A stretch of DNA of 64,000 nucleotides from assembly GCA_001632435.1 (NCBI GenBank), contig KV423947.1:125855-189854 (forward strand), read 5' to 3'. Below, piece by piece: positions 43,501 through 54,050 of the stretch; the stretch's first letter is position 1, and every line of letters begins with the position of its first letter. The position numbers and the translations under genes were made by a program. The stretch comes from Calocera cornea HHB12733 (lineage: Eukaryota > Basidiomycota > Dacrymycetes > Dacrymycetales > Dacrymycetaceae). The notes beneath the pieces were generated by a model, which made no database searches, was not told where the DNA came from, and saw only the letters and a program-made list of their open reading frames with translations.

Positions 43501-44016
43501 TACCGAAATAGGCTGAACATAGTGAAGACATGGAATAGGATCCAGTACATGCGGATGCCGAAGCGGGAAGGAAGGCACGATGGCGTGTAACCCCAGGGGG
43601 GTGGGATCTGGGCGTGCAAGCCTGATGCAAAAGAGGGGAATCGTTTTGTGGTTGTGGGGCGGGTATCCCGAATGTTTTGGTGGTCTGTCGAGTCGGGGTG
43701 CGACTGGGCTGTTGGTTATTTCGCGGATCGGATCAGGAACGGCGTGCGTGTTGTCCAAGTGTGTGGGCCAGGTCATGAGCGCATGTTCGGCGGGAAATCA
43801 CAAGCGGTCGTCGGCGCACCTGACGGTGCGCGTGCGTGTTCGACGTTTTGGGTAAATCGAGTCCAGCGTGAGAGAAGCAAAGAGGCAAGGAAACAGTGGT
43901 GATGCGTGCGGGAGATAGTGCTACAGGTTGTATTGGAGGAGTGGTTCCAGCCGGTCCGTAAAGAGTCATGGGTATCGTGTAGTCCACGGTATTTTGAGTG
44001 GTGGTTCAGCAGCACG
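40580..44016. other. 3.4-kb region without a supported gene
   Basis: Open frames here are short and lack recognisable motifs. A TATATAAG-like CATATAAGG (about 41879-41887) precedes a frame from 41933 with a hydrophobic N-terminal stretch. I could not build a convincing spliced protein from it. GC-rich stretches occur at about 42770-43020. No terminal repeats were seen. Confidence 0.4.
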
Positions 44017-45946
44017 TCAGGCGATCTCCAGCAAGACCGCGCGCGCCGCGTGGAAGTTTGGCTCGGTGACGAATACGTTCGCCGTCCTGAGCGTGCTGGT
44101 GTAGAGGTGGTTGATCTGCGCCCCGAGGAGCGCATCGGAGATGCGGGTTGCCAGCCCGACTTTGTCTGCGGCAGGGATGAGCAATACACTCGCGAGGGCT
44201 GGCGCGTAGAACGCACCAAGACCAAATGCAGAAAAGTCGATCTGCAGGCACCGCAGCGGGCCCCGGAGCGCCTCGGACCCGTCCCGCAACGCACCGCCGT
44301 CGTCCTCGTACTCCCCGTCCTCCGTCTCCTCATCGTCACTGTCATCCTCGTACACATCCAGCTCCCCAGCACTCATGACCATGTACCTCTCGTCCTTCTT
44401 AAACAGCTTCGCCAGCACCCGTGTGTTCGCCGTGAGGGAGGTGGCGCCACGCGTGCGGATGAAGGAGAAGAAGGGGAGGGCGAGGATGGCCGGATGCACA
44501 GCCTGTGGGGCTGAGATTGAGCGCTGCCTGCCCGCCGACGTGGAGGGGCGGGAAGGTTCTGGGCTGATGCGGGGAGGAGTCATGGGGTGGGTGAGCGGCG
44601 GATGCTGAATGGAGGACGTGGAGGATGACGGCGAGCGGGAGGGCATCGACAGCGAGGAGTCACGCGAGGAGCGCGAGGACGAAGACTCGTCGGAGTCATA
44701 CTCCACGTCGCTGGGGTCGGACCACTCGGCCTCCGGCCCGCTCCCTCCGCCGCTGCTCGAGCTGCTGCCTTCGCTGGGCGCGTCCTCGGCAAGGATGTCA
44801 TCCAGCGCAGATTCCCCCTCGGCTTGCTGCCGCCCCGCTGGTGCAGACCGGCGGCGTTTCGAGCGGCTGCGGCGGCTCCCGTCGCCGTCGAGCAGGATCT
44901 GGTGGGCGAACGCAACAAGCTGAATGATCTTGAGCAGCCATTGGGAGGAGTGTTCCTCCGCCAGGCCGACGCAGGCGATGCTCCCCGAGATGGGGCTGAC
45001 GACGTACTCCGGGCCCTTGACGGTCATAACCGAGTGTTCGGAGGACGGGGCGGGGCTGGGGAGGCTGTCGAAGTCGCCATCCGAGGTCGGGGACGGGAGA
45101 GCGTGAATGTCAAACTGGTGGTCGAGGCTCAGCGGAGGCAGGATGACGTCCTCCCCCGGCTCGTGCGATGAGGGCCAGTCACCCCGTCCCCCTGCAGGAG
45201 GCAGGTACGGCGACATGCCGTGCTCGTCGTACATGCTGAACCCCTCCTTGCGCAAGCGGCGGACGACATCAGGCAGCAGACCGGACTTGACGAGGACAAA
45301 GTCGGCGCTGTGTGAGGAGACGAAGAGGATGGGGATGCCCGCTGAGCTCAAGCATGACGAGATCTGATGTATGCGTGTGCCAGCATCTGCGAATGGCGTG
45401 AGTATATGCGCATATATGGCACTATAGCGACATACCCTCATCGTCGTGCGTGTCCACCTGCAGGACGCTCCAACGCTTGGAGGAGTACTCCATCGGCTTC
45501 CACCCAGGCTTCCTCATCTGCTTCGAGTCCCTCGCCATCCTGTGCTCCTTCCTCGCCATCTTGATGAGCTTGGTGCGACGAATGGTGGCCGCATCGGCGT
45601 AGATGGACAGCTCGAGCTCGTTGGCGACGATGGCGAGGAACTCGGCGCTCTCGACGGAGTTGAGGAGGTTGTAGATGATGCGGTTGCAGACCTCTCCTTG
45701 AACGGCCCGCTGCCGGGGGATATTCACCAGTGACAGCGTCGTCGGGAGGATAGTGAGCGTCGTCTGGTTCTCGGACAGGTTGATGGTTGAGGTCGAGGGG
45801 GACGAGGAGGACGGCGGCTGGTAGTAGCCTGGGTAGGCACTAGCAAAGACGGAGCGGACCGAGTCTGACCTCGAGCGGGACGGGGAGGGTGCGTCCGGGG
45901 AGGAGGGCGGGCTGAAATACGGGTAGTAGTCTCGCGGGGTGCGCAT
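44017..45946 (-). CDS. ACT-domain protein, CASTOR-like
   Basis: Probably an amino-acid-sensing regulatory protein. A Ser/Pro-rich N terminus (MRTPRDYYPYFSPPSSP) precedes TTLTILPTTLSLVNIPRQ, then NRIIYNLLNSVESAEFLAIV. The ACT block RWSVLQVDTHDDEDAGTRIH is formed across the intron near 45393-45434, continuing SSCLSSAGIPILFVSSHSAD and VVRRLRKEGF. The second part has a long disordered acidic/Ser insertion, then PLRCLQIDFSAFGLG, VLLIPAADKV and TSTLRTANVFVTEPNFHAAR. Two ACT units with this wording match the GATS/CASTOR family, arginine sensors for TORC1 in animals. The ligand in fungi is unknown. Confidence 0.75.
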
Positions 45947-47029
45947 GGCTGCTGGTTGCTTGGCAGGCAGAGCTGCGGCGGGGATATCGTTATATACCAA
46001 GGGGGGGGGAGGGGGGGAAACAGTCACACGGCTGCGGGCAGCGTGGACGAGGGGACGGCGGGCCACGTCAGGACGGGCAACGGAGTGTCACGATGAGGGG
46101 GAGGGCGGCAGACGGGAGAGGAAGAAGGGGGGGTTAAATGGGGAGGGGAGGGGAGAGGAAGGGGACCGTCCCGGCCAAGAGGTGCACCTGGGCGGGCGGG
46201 AAATGTGATAGAGTAGGGATAATATGTGCGATGTCGAGAAGCCATCCCATCGGCTCGCAGGAGGCAGGAGGGGGGCCATCATTCGTGAACGGTCACTGGG
46301 AGGGGCCATCGCAGCCCCGCCGCACCGGCACAGGACCCTCACTCCGCCCATTCTCGGTTCGCGCCAGGCGGCTGCCCGATTGGGAAACGACTGGGATGGG
46401 ACCCACGGCCAAAACTGGTCGTGCCTTCTCTTCCGCCACTTCCCTCCCCAAGCCCACATGCTCCTCCGTGCCCACGACCGCCGATGCCCCCGCTGGCCCT
46501 CTCCTTCTCTCGTCTTCCGCAATTACCGTACCCCCTCCAAGCTCAGCCTCCCCTCATACCCACCCCTTCCAGATGGATTACCATGGCTAACCCGCCCTCC
46601 TTCTCAATCACATATCCCGTCCTCATGTTCGCCCTTCTGGCCAAATGACAATCCCCAACCCCAATCCCCTTCTCCCGCTCCTGAGCTGTCAAGAACCCGT
46701 TTCGCATGTCCGGCTCCTTTGGCCCGTACTTCCAACCGGGAGCAACGTCTAAGTACTGCTGCATTTCGCTTCGTTCTCGTAAGCGGGCTGCTTTTGACTC
46801 CCCATCTCCTGCACAGCGCTCCGCGGCCGGCCGCAGGGCTCGCCGCAAACTCCGCGCAGGGACCCCGGCCCAGTTTCGGGACCACGTGCCTCGCCGGAAA
46901 GCCGCTGTCAACCGTGCATTCGCAATTTAAAGACGGTATACAATCAATGTCGGCGTCCCGCGATTGCTTCCATACCAGTCGCGGCCTCCGATTCTGCCAG
47001 GGAGTGGAGACGCAAGGCCAAGAAAATGA
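45947..47029. other. Intergenic region up to the transposon
   Basis: There are Pro-rich low-complexity frames only, and no supported gene. Confidence 0.4.
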
Positions 47030-47049
47030 GAGCCTGTTCGGATACCGGA
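47030..47049 (+). repeat. Left terminal inverted repeat of the Harbinger element
   Basis: Twenty bases identical to the inverse complement of 49727-49746. Confidence 0.95.
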
Positions 47050-47182
47050 GCACGGTCAGCCGCGTAGCGCATCTGAGGGGGTGTGGGCAGGGTGCAGATG
47101 CGCTACGCTCAGATGCGATGTTCTGTCCAACTGGACCCTGTTCGGCATGCCAGTAGCCCCGCGCATCTTGTCTCCATCCACC

Positions 47183-48504
47183 ATGGCCCCAACCCGGACT
47201 CAGCACCTTGCGCAGAGTGTGCATACCCGTCTTGTACGCCCTGCAGGCATTGCAACACTATACCTCATTGCAGCTGCCTTTGAGCTCTATGCGGAGCACT
47301 ATGTTGCCAGCCAGCTACGACACACATCCATTCGACCTGGCGCAGTCTGGATCGAAGAGTTGCTGCATGCTCCAGCTTCCCGCATACATGACGTGCTTGG
47401 TATGCACAAGAACGTCTTTCGCAGACTGTGCAACCTCCTCTTTGCGCATGGTGGTCTGCGTCCAACTCGCTTTGTGGGCATTGAGGAACAGCTGGCACTA
47501 TTCCTTGTTGCTGTGCGCAAGGGCGAGTCGAACCGTGGTCTCCAGGAGCTGTTCCAGAGAAGTGGAGATACTGTATCACAGTGCGTCAACCTGACCTTGC
47601 GCAAGGTATCAGTCTGACTGATTGCTTCTCAGTGTCTTCCATCGCATCCTGCGCATTCTCACATCACCCAACATCTATACTCGCTATGTCCGCTTGCCAG
47701 AGACCAGTACACCACCCGAGATTAGCGAGAGTCCAAAGCTATACCCATTTTTCAAGGACTGTTTGGCGGCAATTGATGGGTCGCACATTGCTGCCAAACC
47801 TTGCGCAGAGGATCGACCCCGTTACCGTGACCGCAAGGGTGGACTGAGCATAAACGTGCTTGCTGCATGCACTTTTGACATGCGGTTCTGCTATATCCTG
47901 TCCGGTTGGGAGGGGAGCATTGCTGATAGCATGCTCTTTGACCATGCGCAGAGTGGGGATCTTGTTGTCCCAGCAGGCAAATACTATCTGGGTGATGCTG
48001 GCTTTGCGCATTGTGATGCATTGCTGGTGCCCTACCGTGGAGTGCGGTACCATTTGCGTGAATGGGGAGTTGCAAAGTTACGGTATGGTCAGCTCCACTC
48101 TCACCTTGCGCCTGGTCTCACCAGATTTCAGGCCTAGCAATGCACAAGAGCTGTTCAATCTCCGTCATGCACAGGCTCGCAATGTCATAGAGCGTGCCTT
48201 TGGCATCTTCAAGAACAGATTTCGCATCCTCCGTCATGGCAGCGAGTACCCAATGAAGACACAAGTGCGCATTGTCCCAGCATGTGCAGTCTTACACAAC
48301 TTCATTCGCATACATGATGCAAGCGACATGTTGGAAGATGAGGATGAGAACATTGACAAGGTCCCTGCTCCGTCCTTTTCTCTGCCATTGCCGTCTCTCT
48401 CTGTGAGTGCAGCAGAGCTGGCTCGGGCAAATAGGAGGCGAGATGACATTGCGCAGGGTATGTGGGAGAGCTACACTAGCCATACTAGGAATCGGCGCCC
48501 ATGA
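47183..48504 (+). CDS. Harbinger DDE transposase
   Basis: Catalyses cut-and-paste transposition (DDE_Tnp_4/HARBI1 family). MAPTRTQHLAQSVHTRLV starts the protein. The helical N-terminal domain contains RRLCNLLFAHGG and EEQLALFLVAV, then after an intron (about 47583-47631) VFHRILRILTS. The three catalytic acids are visible: Asp in AAIDGSHI, Asp in YYLGDAGFAHCD, and Glu in ARNVIERAFGIFKNRFRIL. A second intron (about 48083-48130) contributes R-P-S-N. The end TRNRRP overlaps the partner gene by 20 bp. All catalytic residues are present, so it could be active. Confidence 0.92.
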
Positions 48505-49540
48505 ATGAAGGGGTACTGTACTGGCTATAGTCGGGCATGCTAGGTAGGGGTGAGGAGTGAATGCTACCGAATGGTTCACCAAAACCTTGCGCCTGGTCCT
48601 CCCTCAACTTCTTGCGCAACCACAAAGTGCGCAGGTTGGGCTTGGACAGTGCTGCATAGCTGAAAGCAACTGCCTGATTCCGTGCAAACAGATCAACTGC
48701 AGAGATGATCTCCTCATCCGAAAAACCCTCCTCATCCTGCAAAAGCTGGATGGCACGCTGCTGACGCTCTGGGGAGGTCATCACCGACCCAGAAGTTGCA
48801 CTGACCATTGCCTCAGACAGCCCCTTTACTGCCTCTGCCATTGCAAGAAAACCCTGCGCACCAGAGGCACGAACCCGCTTGGTAGCTGGGCCAGAGGGGA
48901 CAGCTGCCTTGCGCTTGCGTGACTTGGGCTGCTCATTGTCCTCCTGATCAAGCTCGTCCTCTTCGGTGCTACCTTCATCTGCCTCTTCACCTTGCGCAAG
49001 GTGAAGGGCATGCTCGCCAGTTGCAATAACTGGAGCAATGAGCGGGGCAAGCTTGTCATACAGCGGAAAAGGCTCCTTCCTGAATCGCTTTGCATCGGAG
49101 TGACTCTGCGCTTTGTTCAGTTGATGCCAACATGCATGCATCTAGGCACGCGTACTGCAATGTATGCCCTCCAAACAGCCTCAGTCGCTGTGACCATCTG
49201 ATTGTCCTCATCCCACCCAAAGCCTGATGCATGGCGCAAATCATCAACAATCTTCCAGTCGCGCTTCATCTAGGTTATGGTCAGGTCTACTCTGAGAACT
49301 CTGCGCAAGGTTGCATACCCTGTGCCAGCGCGACTTGACCTGCTTCTTGTCCTTCTTCCCTCCGTCTACCTCAGGGAAAGCTTGCGCAAGGTGGTCTGCA
49401 CAAGCTGTCCATACGACTGGCTTCCACCCACTCTCCGCCTGGTTGCCCTTTGCATGCTGTATGACAAGCTGATCGACAAGTTCTTCATCCTCTGCTGGTG
49501 TCCAGTGACAGACCGGGCGCTTGGTTTGTGTCTGGGACAT
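48485..49540 (-). CDS. Myb/SANT-like Harbinger partner protein
   Basis: Probably the DNA-binding, nuclear-import partner of the transposase. The start MSQTQTKRPVCHWTPAEDEE opens a trihelix-like domain (VDQLVIQHAKGNQ, SGWKPVVWTACADHL, KKQVKSRWHR). An intron follows, then KRDWKIVDDLRHASGFGWDE and TATEAVWRAYIASHSDAKRF, KEPFPLYDKL across a further intron. The C-terminal half has an acidic stretch, a basic nuclear-signal-like patch (PKSRKRKAAV), and a helical region (QQRAIQLLQDEEGFSDEEII). The first ATG at 49540 opens the conserved part. The gene is convergent with and overlaps the transposase gene. Confidence 0.85.
48985..49006. repeat. 22-bp perfect palindrome centred on CCTTGCGCAAGG
   Basis: The longest instance of a motif found about ten times in the element on both strands: near 47206, 47515, 47595, 47799, 48104, 48584, 48909, 48990, 49303 and 49381. 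It occurs in coding exons, in introns of both genes and near the ends. Confidence 0.85.
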
Positions 49541-49726
49541 GATGGACGGGAGTGGAGAGCGTGATCTGAAGGAGATACAGGTTGGACGAGTATCTGAGCG
49601 CATCTGGGTTTTGGGTGGAGATGCGCTTTGCGCATCTGACAAGTCCCTGCGTACCGAACGCGTGCGCATCTTACACAGATGCGGCGGAGGTATCTCACGA
49701 GATGCGCCCCCTCAGATACGAGCGTA

Positions 49727-49746
49727 TCCGGTATCCGAACAGGCTC
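49727..49746 (-). repeat. Right terminal inverted repeat of the Harbinger element
   Basis: Twenty bases matching the left end in inverse orientation, followed by the TGA target duplicate at 49747-49749. Confidence 0.95.
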
Positions 49747-52700
49747 TGAACAATGACCCTGTGGCTCACGACGAACGGCGTGGGAGGGGTCTGGAATGCA
49801 ACCGATGCGGCGCATTCGGCCAACAACTCATTTGGTGCGAGACAAGGGGATAGGGACTCGCCCGCTCCTGACTCCTAGTGTTGACGCTGGGCCGCTCGGG
49901 GAATGATGTGGTGCGACTCCGGCCCCTAGCACTTTCTACTCGCCTTCCACAACAGCTCGGTGGGTCCACGTCCGGCGCTAGGAGCTCTAACGCTGGCACA
50001 CGTGTCGACATCGTGTAACGGCGATCGTGAATCGCTCCTATTATAGCGCATAGCGAGCAGCCCCACCCGAGCCGTTCCAAGAATAACAATCATACTGTCA
50101 CTACATTGTATATTATTATCCACTCCCGCGCAGCGCTGGCTTTTGTTCGCTTTCGGCGTACGCTTCTCCAGCATCGCACGCGCGCGCATCCCGCCCGGCT
50201 ACGCATCGGGAAACGCTGGCCCGAGCGGCGGCATTCGCAGCACCCGCGATCGCTGATGGGCGCCCGAAGGGAACTGAAGAGGGGAGCGCACAGCTTCCGG
50301 GGAAACGACGCAGCGCGCCCATGACGCCCCCGCCGCGGCCGCGGGAGAAGCGGCGCCAGCTGAATTCGATTCCAGCTGGAATTCAACGCACGACCCTCCT
50401 GCACGTCCCTGTATCCTGCGGTTTCTGTCAGCTGCTGAGAGATAGCCTTTCCCGGCATTCAGACAGGGCCGGCTAGTCCGACTGTGGCTGTCCGCCCCTT
50501 GTGGCCATACTGCCGCGGTATTGGGATGCCCCGCACAGTTGGCATGGATCCCATCGCTCGTCCCCACCCATCATTCTGTAGCACACCTGCTGACTACGCG
50601 CTCATTGATCCCGATCGAGCACTGAGAGCCAGCTTGAAAGCGTAGTAACACGAAACGCCCATCTCTGCAGAGAACGTCTATCTCCTGTAAGATCGCCGAG
50701 ATGTTCAGTGTAGTGTGCTACAGTATGGTATTCTGTGCGCTGAATCATTGGACACTATTCGATGACCGCCCCGGCCCCCACATACAGCCAGCGGGGGCCG
50801 AAAGCCGCTTCACGCTCGCATCAGCGATCGTACGATCTGCATACAGCGCAAACGCACTACGTAAAGTGTTCTGCGCAGCACCGCGGATTATGCACACCGA
50901 GGTGTTCGTTAGTGCGCATGACGCCCAACCCTTTGATGATGCGAAGAGGGGCAAGGGGGCCCGCCCACCCGTCGCGAGGACCAAATAATGCCTATTCTCT
51001 TTCTCCACCCCTTGAGAACGCGGCCCAGGCTCTTTCTTCTGTTGTCTTTCTCGCAACCCGCGGAACCTTGCATGCGCTGCACTGGACGTCACCAGATCGT
51101 CATCCCCTTGCCGTCCTCTCGGACTCACGCCAGGTCTGAGCATGCACCCTTCCTGCGGCACAAGACCACCTCCGGCTCTGCCGCCGGGGTGACCGGTTTC
51201 AACACGCCCGGTTCGAGAAGCCAAGCAGCAGCGGTAGAGGCAATTCGCACTCCGCTCGGACTGCACCTCCGAACCGAAGAATAGGGCGACTGGGGTGATT
51301 CGGTCGATAATGATGGCTGGGGATCACGATCCCACTTTGACTAATATTGATGATCGTGTGCGGGCGTTCGGTAACTCCGGGGCCGAGATCTCAGAGATGG
51401 CGGATCTTGAGCCCCTGCCTCGGCTTCGCTTTGTTCTTCGGAACGCCTACCGTCGGTTGCGTGCTCGGTGCTCATCAGCTGCTGCCTGCTTTCTGTGCGT
51501 GCTTTCTCTCCGACCGCAAGGCTGCTGTCCAGTGATCAGGTGATGAGGCTGGTGCCGCATGCGTGGGTAGCCAAGGAGACCCTCACTTACACGCCGGAAA
51601 AGTCAAGGCGTTGCGCTGGCGCGCACTAAAAGCATGCCGAGTCCAAGGGGACGCGAGAAGACGGGGTGCGAAACCGACGGCCTGCGCAGTCGTGTCTTCT
51701 GCGGGGTTGATGCCCAGGACCGGTAAGTATTCTACACGAAGCTCACTCAAACCGCAAGGCACGCCTCACCCTTGCGATGCATCTGACGAGACCCAACGGT
51801 TGCGACGAAAGACCGGGATTCTGAGTTCTGATGTTTTCGAGAAAATTTCAGCACGCCATTTGATTCGTTCTTGCGTTGCATATGACGGGGCCCGTAGCTA
51901 AGAAAGTGCAGTCAGGTGCACCTCTTTAGAGGTGCGAATCAAGCGTGGAAGTCCGGGCTATCAACGACACCGCGTACGAGAGTTTTATGACCCACACGGT
52001 TTGCTTTCAGCCCTGAGGGTGCAATGCCCGGGGCAAGGTCGCCCCCCACACACCTCTAAATCTCTGTCCCTGGGACAAAGATCAGTACGCCCCATCACGT
52101 CATCGGCAGTCTGCCGCGCAACCCCATCCAGCGGTATCACCGTTCGGACCCTGCCCTGCTTTCCCGCTCGGTGCTTTCTGCAGCTTCCACCCGCTTCTGA
52201 CGACCTGCCGTACGTAACCGCAATCAGGGTGTCATCGTACGTCTATCGGGGCAGCCCTTCCACATTCGGATGCCGCCCCGGATTTTTTAGCTCTGCGACA
52301 TCGGTACTACTGGTGGGAAAGTCGAGAGCTCGTCGTCCCACGGTTTTGTATAGGCCGCCCTGAGGAAGGTCGGCGTGGGCTTCGGCTCTCCATTGTTTGG
52401 CTCGCCCATCGGTCCAGTTCTGAATTGTTCCTATGACACCACAAAACGAACGTGGTATTTGCGGACGGGCCTAGCAGGGTCACTACTCGCTTCCGAACAA
52501 ACCGCAGTGCAGCCTTGCTGCTGATCCTTGCTCAGATCGGCCTTCCCGCTGTTCAAAATCGGGGGTGAGCATGGCATGTCACGTTCCACCGGCTCGCCGT
52601 GCCGGAGGGCAAGAATGGACCGGAGCGGTACCAAGTCGCGGAGCGCATGTGCGCTCTCATCGTCCAACAGATGGCCGATCTCCCATCACGTCGATGTTGA

Positions 52701-54050
52701 TGATGTGCAGATCATCATCAATATTAAATGCATACGATTTTAGCAATCAGGATGGGCTCCCTTCTCGTACAGACGCACCTAGCCGTTGCTAGGCTCTAGA
52801 TAGCAGAGTGAACGTGCTACTAGTACCGAGCTCTTTCGCAATGCTTTTGCTCTGCTAGAATTCGCTGTCTCACTGTATCGGGATGCAGGAAGATCATTTA
52901 CTACTGCATCTGTTGGATCTTAGCTGCCCGATGTATTTCCAAAGGCGTGATACGATATTAGATGTGGGTGTCTCGCGGAATCCTGCCATATTGAGTGAGT
53001 TATATCAACTGGCAGAACGGGTCAACAAAAAGTGAATAGGTAAATCCGCAGAAGTATCGAGCGATGAATGGGCGTTCCTTGGAAGGATGCCGGCGGTACC
53101 GTAGACGCGGTCATTTCAATGACGGTCACTGTATGTCATGAGCTCCCAGTATCTGAAGAATACATTCTCCTCTGCTTCTTCGGCAGCCCTTTCTTGAAGG
53201 TATCCTTCCTTGGTTGAGTGGACGTTGTCTGTTCTTCGGCTGTGCAGGTAACGGAGCCCTATTGCTGGCACAGCGAAAGCGGATAACAGCCAGGCTAGGA
53301 GGTAGCTGAGGAGGACCGGGCGTCGTATTCCCAACGAGGCATGGAGTAACCTCGCCCTGGTCCACTATGTCCTTCTGCGAGCAAATTCGCTAATGAGCAT
53401 GTATACGGGAGCCTTGAACCAAGCCGGACTGTCAACTCCAGCCACGCTTCCAGTGTGCTGACAGTTGTGGCTGAAACCGGCTAACAAACGCAAGGACAAC
53501 ATCGCCATAGCGGAGCTGGACCGAAGAGAAAGCAAGGCATGATGAGACCGTGTCCGCCTTGCACTGCGTGTGGTGAGTGGATGCCGAATGTCCAGTCCTT
53601 GTCTGGGGTTGAGACACATTGGGATTTTGACCGAGACAGTTATTCCGTAACGCTTCCGACGGACGATTTCCCAATGCCTGCATGCATGGAGCGTGCATCC
53701 AGCCACTAATTCGAGCGGAACGACGATTTTGTATTATCGCCCAGCGGTAGGATCTGTGGGGCAAGTCCCCTGTTTGGTGACGGAAAATTGAGTCCTGTTG
53801 AGCAAGCTCAAGCATAGATAGGAGGTTTGTCGGGGAAGAACGGGGCGTTGGGGTTCAGTGGCGCCCATCGGTTGGAGCAGGTCGCGTTTTGGCTGCCCGG
53901 GATCAGACAACGACGTCACGGAGCGGCAATGATACCCTGAGCGAGTTGGGGTTAGAGGCGAGCCCCCCTTCCTGCACGACCCATCGAAACCTTTGACACT
54001 TTCTTCTCATCTCCTGCACTTTTTCATCAAATTGGACTGAGATTGACACC
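49747..54050. other. 4.3-kb region without a supported gene
   Basis: There are many short frames, none with recognisable domains. Codon-like bias is absent. Small local features are a 14-bp ATTCCAGCTGGAAT palindrome (about 50369-50382) and a GCACCTC-TTTA-GAGGTGC hairpin (about 51918-51935). Possibly decayed transposon or heterochromatin-like sequence, which I cannot show. Confidence 0.4.

Larger units (their letters stand above)
47030..49746. mobile_element. PIF/Harbinger DNA transposon, apparently complete
   Basis: A 2,717-bp element with perfect 20-bp terminal inverted repeats (GAGCCTGTTCGGATACCGGA at 47030-47049, inverted at 49727-49746). It is flanked by a TGA direct duplication (47027-47029 and 49747-49749), the 3-bp size expected of this superfamily. 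The family usually targets TWA. Both ends share sub-terminal ATCTGAGGGGG and AGATGCGC motifs. It encodes a DDE transposase and a convergent Myb/SANT-like protein, the two-gene plan of PIF/Harbinger. Both reading frames splice without stops. The intact ends and frames suggest recent insertion. Confidence 0.93.

Noticed and set aside
46088..47156. Long frames on both strands upstream of the transposon
   Set aside because: Translations are Pro/Ser/Arg low-complexity and run into the transposon end; nothing is family-like.
51918..51935. Hairpin GCACCTC-TTTA-GAGGTGC as a terminator or RNA gene
   Set aside because: A single 7-bp stem is within chance expectation and intrinsic terminators are not used by fungal polymerase II.
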